6,245 bases of DNA. Origin: Nitriliruptoraceae bacterium. Its GTDB lineage: Bacteria > Actinomycetota > Nitriliruptoria > Nitriliruptorales > Nitriliruptoraceae. The notes under the pieces are model-generated. The model saw only the letters and a program-made list of their open reading frames with translations, ran no database searches and was not told the origin of the DNA. The stretch is taken from the NCBI GenBank assembly GCA_007125475.1, contig SLDB01000384.1:1-6245 (forward strand), in the 5' to 3' direction. A program made the translations under genes and the position numbers. Numbering within the stretch: position 1 is the stretch's first letter; the number at the start of each line of letters is the position of its first letter. Below, in pieces: positions 1-6,130 of the stretch.

Positions 1-45
1 CACCGCGCGTGGGCGCCGGTCCCCGGTACGACCGGCGCGGCTGCG

Positions 46-2139
46 ATGTCTCCGCCCCCCGACGAGCCCGACCCGGACGACCCGTTCACCGGGCACGAGG
101 GCACCGTCAGCAGCGGGCCGTCCGCGGCTCGGTCGCCCGCCGGGGAACGGCGTGGGGTGGGGTGGGTGCGCCGGCTCACCAGGTCGTTGCCGACGCGCCT
201 CGAGCAGACCCGCCGCGGCTCGCCGGCCGAGCCCGTGGGCGAGCCGCCCGAGGAGGCCGCGGAGGTTTCCGCGCCGGTCGCGCGCGAGCGGGGGCAACCG
301 GACCGCCGAGCCGGGATCGTGAGTACCGGCTTCGCCGGACCGGACCCGCCCTACGAGGCTCTCGACCCGTCGACGTGCCTGCTGGCCGACGCGGAGTACC
401 GGTTCTGGTTGGAGATCGGCCCGGAGTCGGCCACCCACTCGATCGACGAGCAGCCGGTCGCGCTGCCGGCGGACCTGCCGGCCCGCGCACGGCTCACCGT
501 CGCACTCTCCTCCTACACCGGGGAGTTGGGGTTGCGAGCGAGCGCCACCCACGGGGTGCTGGAGCTCGCCGAAGGCGGCACCGCCGTCGTCGTCGAGCAG
601 CCCGGCGGGGGATCCGTGGCCCCCGGAGATCGACGGTTGCGCTTCCCGGTCACCGCCCCCACGACGAGCGGACCGGCGCGGCTGCGGTGCGGCATCTACC
701 ACCGCGGGGTGCTGGTGCAGTCGCGGGTCGTCACCGCCGAGATCGTCACGGAGCCTGGCGGACCCCGCGTGGGGCGGCGCGCGCTCACCTCGGTCGTGGA
801 CTACCGCCTGTTCCGCACCCTGGACGCGGCACCCCTCGGCTCACTCAGCGAGCACCGGGCGAGCCTGCTGCTCAACGCCGACGGGGCGGGCACCCACGGG
901 TTGCGCTTCGTCGCGATGGACGGCGACGACGTGATCACCCGGGACGTGGCCATCGGGGAGGGGGCCCTCGGTGACCAGATCCGTATGGCCCGCAGCGCCC
1001 TGCGACGGATCAGCTGGGGAAACACCGAGGAATGGGTCGAGGGCAGCACCTACCGCTACGGCTCGCCGCTGGACCAGGCGGCGTTCACCGCCGACCTGGT
1101 CACGCTGGCGTCGAACGGGGCCCGGTTCTTCCAACTCCTCGTGGAGGAGGTGGCCACGGCCCACCCCGATGCGTCGGGTCTCCCCGATCCGTACCTGGCC
1201 CGCGACCGGGTCGCCGAGGTGCTGCGCCGGCCCGGGAAGGTCCAGATCGCCCTGCAGCGCGGGCCCCGACACATCGTTCCGGCCGCGCTGGTGTACGACC
1301 ACTGGCTCACCGACAGCGCGGCGACCGCCGACTACCGGTTGTGCGACGAGTACCTCGCGGCGGTGCGTGACGAGGTGCCGCTGGAGCAGGCGTCGTGTTT
1401 CCTCGGCGACTGTCCACAGGCGCAACCCGGCGCGGATCTCACCGTGGTCTGTCCCAGCGGGTTCTGGGGCTTCCGCCACGAGCTCGGGTTCCCGGTGACT
1501 CAGGGCGACGCCGCCGACGCCACCGAGGTGATCGCCGTGCACGGCGGCCCGGCGGTCTCGGTCGGGGTGTCGAGGGAGCTGGCCTCCGCCGCCACGCACG
1601 TCGCGGCGCTCCGGGGCCTGACGGGTGACCGCGACGGATGGCGGATCGCCGAGACCCGCCAGGAGTTCCTGGCCGGGATCGCCGCCGACGACCGTCACGT
1701 CGTCTACCTGTACTGCCACGGCGGCGTCGCGAACAACGTGCCCTACGTCCGGCTGGGCGAAGTCGGCGCCCGTCCGATCACCCGACTCGACCTCGCCAAC
1801 GCGCGGGTGCGCTGGTCCACCACCCGACCCCTGGTCTTCCTCAACGGCTGCCACACCACCGCGCTCGACCCGGAGACCGCGATCGACTTCGTGCGGTTCT
1901 TCGTCGGGGCAGCGTTGGCGTCCGGGGTGATCGGCACGGAGATCACGATCTTCGAGGAACTCGGCGAAGCCTTCGGTGAACGGTTCATGCAGCGCTTCCT
2001 GGTGCCCGGCACCACGGTCGGCGCCGCCGTCCGGGGTGCCCGCCTCGACCTGCTGGCGGCCGGCAACCCGCTGGGGCTGGTCTACATCCCGTTCGCGCTG
2101 GCCGGGCTGCAGCTCGGGGTGGTCGACCCGGGCAGGTGA
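46..2139 (+). CDS. CHAT domain (caspase-like) peptidase, soluble, multi-domain
   Basis: The C-terminal third is a CHAT domain, a clan CD caspase-like cysteine peptidase fold. The motif VVYLYCHGGVANN places the catalytic His at about residue 558, and VFLNGCHTT places the catalytic Cys at about 602. These are followed by the family-typical GVIGTEITIFE and GNPLGLVYIPFAL segments. Residues 1-100 are rich in Pro, Glu, Asp and Arg and probably disordered. Residues 118-250 look beta-rich (YRFWLEIG onward) and 260-460 mostly helical, ending in a stretch with Cys433, 451, 456 and 469 before CPSGFWGFRH. No signal peptide or membrane segment is seen, so it is probably cytoplasmic. The frame is open back to the window edge, and ATG 46 is the first start codon available; it has no good ribosome binding site, so the true start may lie further upstream. 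The second CHAT gene follows directly. The domain call is secure; the substrate is unknown, and a role in proteolytic signalling or defence is inferred. Confidence 0.85.
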   Translation: MSPPPDEPDPDDPFTGHEGTVSSGPSAARSPAGERRGVGWVRRLTRSLPTRLEQTRRGSPAEPVGEPPEEAAEVSAPVARERGQPDRRAGIVSTGFAGPDPPYEALDPSTCLLADAEYRFWLEIGPESATHSIDEQPVALPADLPARARLTVALSSYTGELGLRASATHGVLELAEGGTAVVVEQPGGGSVAPGDRRLRFPVTAPTTSGPARLRCGIYHRGVLVQSRVVTAEIVTEPGGPRVGRRALTSVVDYRLFRTLDAAPLGSLSEHRASLLLNADGAGTHGLRFVAMDGDDVITRDVAIGEGALGDQIRMARSALRRISWGNTEEWVEGSTYRYGSPLDQAAFTADLVTLASNGARFFQLLVEEVATAHPDASGLPDPYLARDRVAEVLRRPGKVQIALQRGPRHIVPAALVYDHWLTDSAATADYRLCDEYLAAVRDEVPLEQASCFLGDCPQAQPGADLTVVCPSGFWGFRHELGFPVTQGDAADATEVIAVHGGPAVSVGVSRELASAATHVAALRGLTGDRDGWRIAETRQEFLAGIAADDRHVVYLYCHGGVANNVPYVRLGEVGARPITRLDLANARVRWSTTRPLVFLNGCHTTALDPETAIDFVRFFVGAALASGVIGTEITIFEELGEAFGERFMQRFLVPGTTVGAAVRGARLDLLAAGNPLGLVYIPFALAGLQLGVVDPGR

Positions 2140-2243
2140 GCCCTCCCCCGGGCACGCCCGGTCACCCGTGGGGAGCCGATCCACCGTCGCCGCACCGGAC
2201 CTCGTGTGCGACGATGGTCACAGCTTCACGGGGCGTGAGAGCG

Positions 2244-4685
2244 ATGGCCACCGACGAGTACCTGAACTTCGATCTCTCCATCGAGACGGATGCCGGTGGC
2301 TACCTCGCGTCGGTGCGCGCCTCCCCGGGTGGTGACGCCTCCGAGCCGTTCGAGCCGCCGTTCACCCCCGAGGGGCTCGAGAACCTCGTCCTGAAGCTGG
2401 GACGCAGCCGGACGGTCGTGCGTCGTGTCGCCACCTCGCACGACAAGCTCGCGGAGCGTTTCGGCCGGGAGCTCTACGACGCGGTGCTGTCGGGCACCGT
2501 CGGGTTCGCGTTCCACAACAGCCTGCAGGAGGCCGAACGACAGGACAAGGGTCTGCGGCTGCGCCTCAACCTCGACCGTGCCCCCGAGCTCGCCGACGTG
2601 CCGTGGGAGTTGCTGTACTCCCCCACACTCCACCGCCCGCTCGCGCTGTCTACCCGCACCCCGATCGTGCGCTACATCGGTCTGCCGTTCGCCGCGAAGC
2701 CGCTCGCCGTCGAGGCGCCCCTGCGGGTACTGGCGGTCGTCGCCGCCCCCACCGACCTCGTCGACCTCGACACCGACGCGGAGGTCGCCCGGATCCACGA
2801 CGCGACCGAGGACCTCGCCCGGGCCGGACTGGTGCACATCGACCGGCTCGAGCACGCGACCCTGATCGACCTCGTCCGGCACCTGGAGGCCGCGGAATGC
2901 CACGTGCTGCACTTCGTCGGGCACGGCGGCTACCAGGAGCAGGGCGATTCCGGCAGCGGGTTCCTGGCCTTCGAGAACGACGAAGGGCTGCACCAGCTCG
3001 TCCCCGGCGACCGGCTCGGCGTGCTGCTCAACGACCATGTCCCGCTGCGCCTGGCGGTGCTCAACGCCTGCGAAGGGGCGCGGACTTCACCGACCGAGCC
3101 GTTCGCGGGGGTCGCCCAGAGCCTGGTGCGCCAGGGCATCCCCGCCGTCATCGCGATGCAGTTCGAGGTCACCGACACGGCCGCGACCGTGTTCGGTCAC
3201 GAGCTGTACCGGTCACTGGCGACCGGGAGCCCGATCGACAGGGCGACGGCGATCGCCCGCAAGGCGATGCTCGCCGGGAACCACGACGTCGAGTGGGCCA
3301 CCCCGGTGCTGTACCTGCGCTCCACCAGCGGCCACCTCTTCGACGTCCACGGCGGTGCCCAGGCGCCGCCCGAGCCGATCGACACCGGACTGGTCGACGG
3401 GTACGAGGACGCGACAGCGGCCCTGGCCGCCTGGACGTCGACGCGGTCCCGGGGCGACCTCGAGGAAGCCGTGTCGCTGCTGGAGCAGGTGACGCGACGC
3501 CGACCGGACTACCGCGATGCCGGGGCGCTGCTGGCCGAGACGCGCGACGAACTGGTCCGCGTGCTGTACCGGGAGGCGGACGCGTCGATCGCCGGCGGGC
3601 GTCGCGCGGATGGGCTCTCCCTCCTCGACCGGATCGACGAACTCGATCCGGACCACGGCGATCCCGACGACCTGCGGCGCCGTGCTCACCTCGACGCCGA
3701 ACGCGAGGAGTCACGGCCACCCGAGACCGAGGTCCTGCCGCCCGTCGGGCGGGGAGACGACGCCGTGGAGCACCCCCTACCGCCGACCGATCTCCGGTCG
3801 CCCGTCGAGCGGGACGACGACGCCGGCGCGCACCAACCAACGCCGCCCGACGTCACCCCGGTCGTGCCTCCTCGACCCCCACCACCGGTGGACGGCACGG
3901 TCGAGGTCGCTCGGCGGCGGTGGGTGAAGCCGGTGCTCGCCGCCGGCGCCCTGGTCGTGCTGGCAGGTGTCGCGCAGGAGTTGCTGGGTGGGAACGAGGT
4001 CGTCGCGGACACGGACTTCGCCGCGAGCCACGTGGCATCCCCCACGCTCGGGGGGGAGAACGCCTGGGCCGACGGACTCGAGCGGTACCCCACCCGACAT
4101 CCGGCGGAGGGACGGGACGACGATCCGCACGTGTCCTCCGAGTGGGCACTGGCCTGGGACGAGGACCACCTCTATCTCGCCGTCGACGTCGTCGACGAAC
4201 TCGTCGTGACGCCCTACGCCGACCGACCCCACCGGATCTACCGCGGCGACGGGATCAACTTCAACTTCGGGCGGCCACCCGACGGGCTCGCCGACGAAGC
4301 GCCCCTGCGCGACGACGACGTGCAGATCATGATCGGACCGGCGAGCGCTGACGCCGACACCGCCGTGGCCGGTGTTCAGTTCGCCAGCGGCGACGGGACC
4401 ACCTGCCCGGACGGCCGGGTGTTCGCCGAGGGGCGCGACGCACCCGAGGTCACGGCGACCTCTCGAGCCACGGTCGACGGCTACCAGCTGGCCGCCGCCG
4501 TGCCGTGGTCGCTGCTGGGACACGAGCCCGAGGCGGACGGCGTCTACGGCATCATCTTCACGGTCGCCGACGTCGACGGCAGTGAACCCTTCGCCAGGCA
4601 CGCCAGCCGCAGCAGCCACGCCGACCGGTTCGGCGCCAAGCACTGCCCGGCGCGGTGGCAGACCCTCGCGCTGGCGCCGGGCTGA
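2244..4685 (+). CDS. CHAT peptidase with TPR-like region, membrane helix and CBM9-like C-terminal domain
   Basis: Residues 1-95 form the usual N-terminal part of CHAT proteins (MATDEYLNFDLSIE). The CHAT domain spans about 100-380, with HFVGHGGY giving catalytic His227 and VLNACEGAR giving Cys276. A helical TPR-like region covers about 387-490 (paired helices, EEAVSLLEQVTRRRPDY). A Pro/Asp-rich linker follows to about 555, then RRRW and a hydrophobic helix at about 563-577. Residues 600-813 are beta-rich and resemble family 9 carbohydrate-binding modules (ALAWDEDHLYLAVDV, a GDGINFNFG turn, DDDVQIMIG, YQLAAAVPWSLL). The arginines before the helix suggest the peptidase is inside and the CBM9-like domain outside. 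Start choice: the frame is open from GTG 2136, overlapping the previous stop as GTGA, with ATG 2214 and GTG 2235 also possible. ATG 2244 is preferred because homologous CHAT proteins begin at this motif; its ribosome binding site (GAGAG) is weak. It is probably cotranscribed with the preceding CHAT gene. The ligand and substrate are unknown. Confidence 0.85.
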   Translation: MATDEYLNFDLSIETDAGGYLASVRASPGGDASEPFEPPFTPEGLENLVLKLGRSRTVVRRVATSHDKLAERFGRELYDAVLSGTVGFAFHNSLQEAERQDKGLRLRLNLDRAPELADVPWELLYSPTLHRPLALSTRTPIVRYIGLPFAAKPLAVEAPLRVLAVVAAPTDLVDLDTDAEVARIHDATEDLARAGLVHIDRLEHATLIDLVRHLEAAECHVLHFVGHGGYQEQGDSGSGFLAFENDEGLHQLVPGDRLGVLLNDHVPLRLAVLNACEGARTSPTEPFAGVAQSLVRQGIPAVIAMQFEVTDTAATVFGHELYRSLATGSPIDRATAIARKAMLAGNHDVEWATPVLYLRSTSGHLFDVHGGAQAPPEPIDTGLVDGYEDATAALAAWTSTRSRGDLEEAVSLLEQVTRRRPDYRDAGALLAETRDELVRVLYREADASIAGGRRADGLSLLDRIDELDPDHGDPDDLRRRAHLDAEREESRPPETEVLPPVGRGDDAVEHPLPPTDLRSPVERDDDAGAHQPTPPDVTPVVPPRPPPPVDGTVEVARRRWVKPVLAAGALVVLAGVAQELLGGNEVVADTDFAASHVASPTLGGENAWADGLERYPTRHPAEGRDDDPHVSSEWALAWDEDHLYLAVDVVDELVVTPYADRPHRIYRGDGINFNFGRPPDGLADEAPLRDDDVQIMIGPASADADTAVAGVQFASGDGTTCPDGRVFAEGRDAPEVTATSRATVDGYQLAAAVPWSLLGHEPEADGVYGIIFTVADVDGSEPFARHASRSSHADRFGAKHCPARWQTLALAPG
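3739..3858 (+). repeat. Two tandem 60-bp units (20 residues) in the CHAT protein linker
   Basis: Two adjacent 60-base units, 3739-3798 and 3799-3858, begin with 27 bases that match at 24 positions and then diverge. In protein they read PVGRGDDAVEHPLPPTDLRS and PVERDDDAGAHQPTPPDVTP (residues about 500-539), sharing P-V-x-R-x-D-D-A, a His, and P-x-D. The duplication keeps frame and lengthens the acidic, Pro-rich spacer between the TPR-like region and the membrane helix. It probably makes the linker longer and more flexible rather than forming a domain. Confidence 0.6.
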
Positions 4686-4720
4686 TCCCGGCGACCCGGA
4701 GCGACGGGTGGCGACGAGGA

Positions 4721-4753
4721 CCTCGGGGGCAGCAGGCACGGCCGCCCCCGAGG
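4721..4753. terminator. Hairpin between convergent genes, probable bidirectional terminator
   Basis: CCTCGGGGGC (4721-4730) pairs perfectly with GCCCCCGAGG (4744-4753) around a 13-base loop. It lies 35 bases past the stop of the plus-strand CHAT gene and 15 bases past the stop of the minus-strand secreted-protein gene. Neither side has a U-run, which is common for GC-rich actinobacteria. Its position between two gene ends supports termination in both directions; the lack of a U-run leaves some doubt. Confidence 0.6.
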
Positions 4754-4768
4754 CGGTGGCCGTCGCGG

Positions 4769-5179
4769 TTAGCGGCCGACCACCTTGACTTCGACGGTCA
4801 CTTGGATCAGGTACGTGCCGTCGGGGATGAACGGATCGCCTTCCACTTCGTCGATGAACTCGATGTGGCAGGCGTCGGTGGCGTCGGTGACGCGCTTGCG
4901 CTCCACTCCCTCCTCGACCACCTCGGGATCGGTCGGGTCGGTGATGTCGGTGACCGTGAAGGCGAAGGAACGCGGGATCAGGGTGAGCTTCGTTCCCTGG
5001 ACCTTGCCCGTACCCCAGTTGCCCATGTTGACGACTTCGATGACGACAGACCCCAGTTCGTCGCAAACCGCGGGGATCGCCTCGTAGTTCCTCGCCTGCG
5101 TCGGAGCGGCGGTTACCGGTCCCGCGAGCATGGACAGGACCATCACGACCGCGCACATCACTATTACGATCCTTTTCAT
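4769..5179 (-). CDS. Small exported protein of unknown function
   Basis: This encodes 136 residues. It begins with a classic Sec signal peptide: MKR, a hydrophobic core IVIVMCAVVMVLSMLAG, and a probable cleavage site after Ala24 or Ala25 (PVTAA). The mature chain of about 112 residues is rich in alternating hydrophobic and polar residues (SVVIEVVNMGNWGTGKV, TYLIQVTVEVKVV), suggesting a beta-sandwich. It has two cysteines, Cys39 and Cys104, which could form one disulphide. No lipobox is seen: Cys9 lies within the hydrophobic core and lacks the expected context. ATG 5179 was chosen over an in-frame ATG at 5335 because GGGAGG sits just upstream and the signal peptide starts there. The first codons (AAA AGG ATC GTA ATA) are AT-richer than the surroundings. 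It is convergent with the CHAT genes, so it is not in their operon. I do not recognise the family. Confidence 0.8.
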   Translation of the reverse strand: MKRIVIVMCAVVMVLSMLAGPVTAAPTQARNYEAIPAVCDELGSVVIEVVNMGNWGTGKVQGTKLTLIPRSFAFTVTDITDPTDPEVVEEGVERKRVTDATDACHIEFIDEVEGDPFIPDGTYLIQVTVEVKVVGR

Positions 5180-5183
5180 GGTG

Positions 5184-5189
5184 CCTCCC
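5184..5189 (-). promoter_or_regulatory. Ribosome binding site that fixes the start of the exported protein
   Basis: On the minus strand GGGAGG is followed by CACC and then ATG at 5179. The strong match to the anti-Shine-Dalgarno sequence, directly before a signal peptide, rules out the longer in-frame start at 5335. I see no convincing promoter boxes in the roughly 190 bases further upstream (5190-5381). Confidence 0.75.
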
Positions 5190-5381
5190 GCGCCGATCAC
5201 CTGGGCGGGCCCGGTTGGGTCCGGATCCGAGATCGGACACCCCGAGCATGAGCGGTTGCGGTGGGCTTGTCGTCGGAACCCCAGGTGCTGCGCGCGTGCC
5301 GTCCCGCGGCCGGTTTGATTGCGTCGCTGCCGCACGAGCTGCCGCCCGGGACGCGAACCGCTCGGGCATGGTGTGGGTCTC

Positions 5382-5819
5382 TCACCCGGGCGTCGTGGTG
5401 AGCGCCGCCCGCGCCAGCGCGATCCCCTCGGGGGTGACCGTGCCGGGCCAGCCGCCGTGCCGGTCGCGGTCGAACGCGCCGAGCTGGAGCAGCAGACGCA
5501 CCTCGGCGGCGATCAGCCCGGTGCCGGCGCGACGACAGACCCGCGCACCGTCCCCGACCGCCCACCCCAACCCGGTGAGCAGTCGGGCCACCTCTACCCC
5601 GGCAGCGTCGGTCGAGCCTGTGGCCATCAGCGCGAGGAACAGCACACCCGCCTGCCACTCGGCATCCGACGCGTCGCGGCCGCTGAGGGGCAGCTCACCG
5701 GCCAGAAGCCACCACACCCCGACCGGGTCACCTGCCAGGGCGCGTCCCCGTCGGGTGGGGACCAGTCGGCCCGTGAATCTGCGCAGCAGCGGCAGCCGTT
5801 GAGCGGCGTCCCGCAGCAA
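5382..5819 (-). CDS. Hypothetical protein, probably the truncated C-terminal part of a larger gene
   Basis: The frame gives 145 residues from TTG 5819 and stays open to a stop at 5847-5849. No ATG or GTG begins it, and no ribosome binding site precedes the TTG. The sequence (LLRRFTGRLVPTRRGRAL, GDPVGVWWLLAGELPL, then two helical stretches and TPEGIALARAAL) has the winged-helix-like look of the C-terminal part of large uncharacterised actinobacterial proteins. From memory these include proteins annotated as plasmid pRiA4b ORF-3-like; that link is a recollection, not something tested. The beginning of such a protein is absent. A broken SWIM gene lies just upstream on the same strand in another frame, so this is probably a remnant joined to it by a deletion. 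Expression is doubtful. Confidence 0.5.
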   Translation of the reverse strand: MLRDAAQRLPLLRRFTGRLVPTRRGRALAGDPVGVWWLLAGELPLSGRDASDAEWQAGVLFLALMATGSTDAAGVEVARLLTGLGWAVGDGARVCRRAGTGLIAAEVRLLLQLGAFDRDRHGGWPGTVTPEGIALARAALTTTPG

Positions 5820-5830
5820 CAGCCGGCCGC

Positions 5831-6025
5831 CGTGTGCCTGCAGAATTCACCCTCCACCGCGTACGGGCAGGTGCAGGATCACGCGGGACCATCCGCTTCG
5901 ACCGAGAGCTCGACCGCGTAGGGCACCGACCCGCGAACTGTCGCCCGCAGGCGCCCGCCCTCGATGGAGGTGGACTCGCCCCGGTCGCGCGGACGTGGCC
6001 GACGACACCCGCGCGCGGATCCCCG
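5831..6025 (-). pseudogene. Broken SWIM zinc-finger protein gene (fragment)
   Basis: Reading the minus strand from about 6025, one frame gives IEGGRLRATVRGSVPYAVEL and then SVEADGPA, a TGA stop (5881-5879), and immediately SCTCPYAVEGEFCRHTAA (5878 to about 5824). The last part is a full SWIM zinc-binding motif, C-x-C-x8-C-x-H at 5875-5834. The part before the stop matches the beta-strand region that precedes the motif in bacterial SWIM proteins. The TGA sits where homologues often carry Trp or another residue before S-C-x-C, so a TGG-to-TGA change is a simple explanation. A TAG at 6028-6026 closes the frame upstream, so the N-terminus is lost. After CRHTAA the frame runs into Cys-rich nonsense, so the C-terminus is lost too. 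It was probably once a DNA- or protein-binding zinc-finger protein. Confidence 0.6.
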
Positions 6026-6074
6026 CTATGGGCGGTCTCCGCTCATCCACAACTCGCGGAAACGTCTGCGACTG

Positions 6075-6118
6075 GTACAGCAGGTTGCTGTACACTGGCT
6101 ACGACTCGGGATGTACAG
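6075..6118 (+). promoter_or_regulatory. Palindromic operator-like site and putative -10 box before the antitoxin gene
   Basis: GTACAGCA (6075-6082) and TGCTGTAC (6086-6093) form a perfect 8-bp inverted repeat around GGT. A further copy of the half-site, GTACAG, lies at 6113-6118 against the ribosome binding site. TACACT at 6091-6096 fits a -10 box and overlaps the right arm; no clear -35 box is seen. Type II antitoxins of the Phd/YefM kind normally bind such palindromes to repress their own operon, and the position just before the antitoxin gene fits this. Binding is inferred. Confidence 0.6.
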
Positions 6119-6124
6119 GAGGAG
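6117..6124 (+). promoter_or_regulatory. Strong ribosome binding site of the antitoxin gene
   Basis: AGGAGGAG is followed by six bases (TGTCAC) and ATG at 6131. This is the best Shine-Dalgarno match in the window and fixes the antitoxin start. It overlaps the third GTACAG half-site, so repressor bound there could also hinder translation. Confidence 0.75.
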
Positions 6125-6130
6125 TGTCAC

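Noticed and set aside
841..2184. 447-residue minus-strand frame opposite the first CHAT gene
   Set aside because: Arg/Gly/Val-rich shadow of a GC-rich coding region; it shows no domain, and the plus strand carries clear CHAT motifs.
2603..4351. 582-residue plus-strand frame inside the second CHAT gene
   Set aside because: Composition is dominated by Arg, Pro, Gly and Ala, a typical out-of-frame product; the main frame has catalytic motifs throughout.
4769..5335. Longer 188-residue version of the exported protein
   Set aside because: The extra 52 residues are low-complexity Arg-rich sequence, while the internal ATG has GGGAGG upstream and begins a proper signal peptide.
3777..5369. 530-residue minus-strand frame running across the secreted-protein gene
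   Set aside because: It overlaps real genes on both strands, crosses the terminator and has no recognisable motif.
5180..5381. Possible promoter, operator or small RNA in the gap upstream of the exported protein
   Set aside because: Only weak short palindromes around GGATCC/GATC and a GGAAC on the wrong strand were found; nothing rises above chance in such GC-rich sequence.
5215..5921. Plus-strand frames of about 195-200 residues over the relic region
   Set aside because: They have shadow-like composition with no ribosome binding site, and the minus strand shows recognisable protein fragments here.
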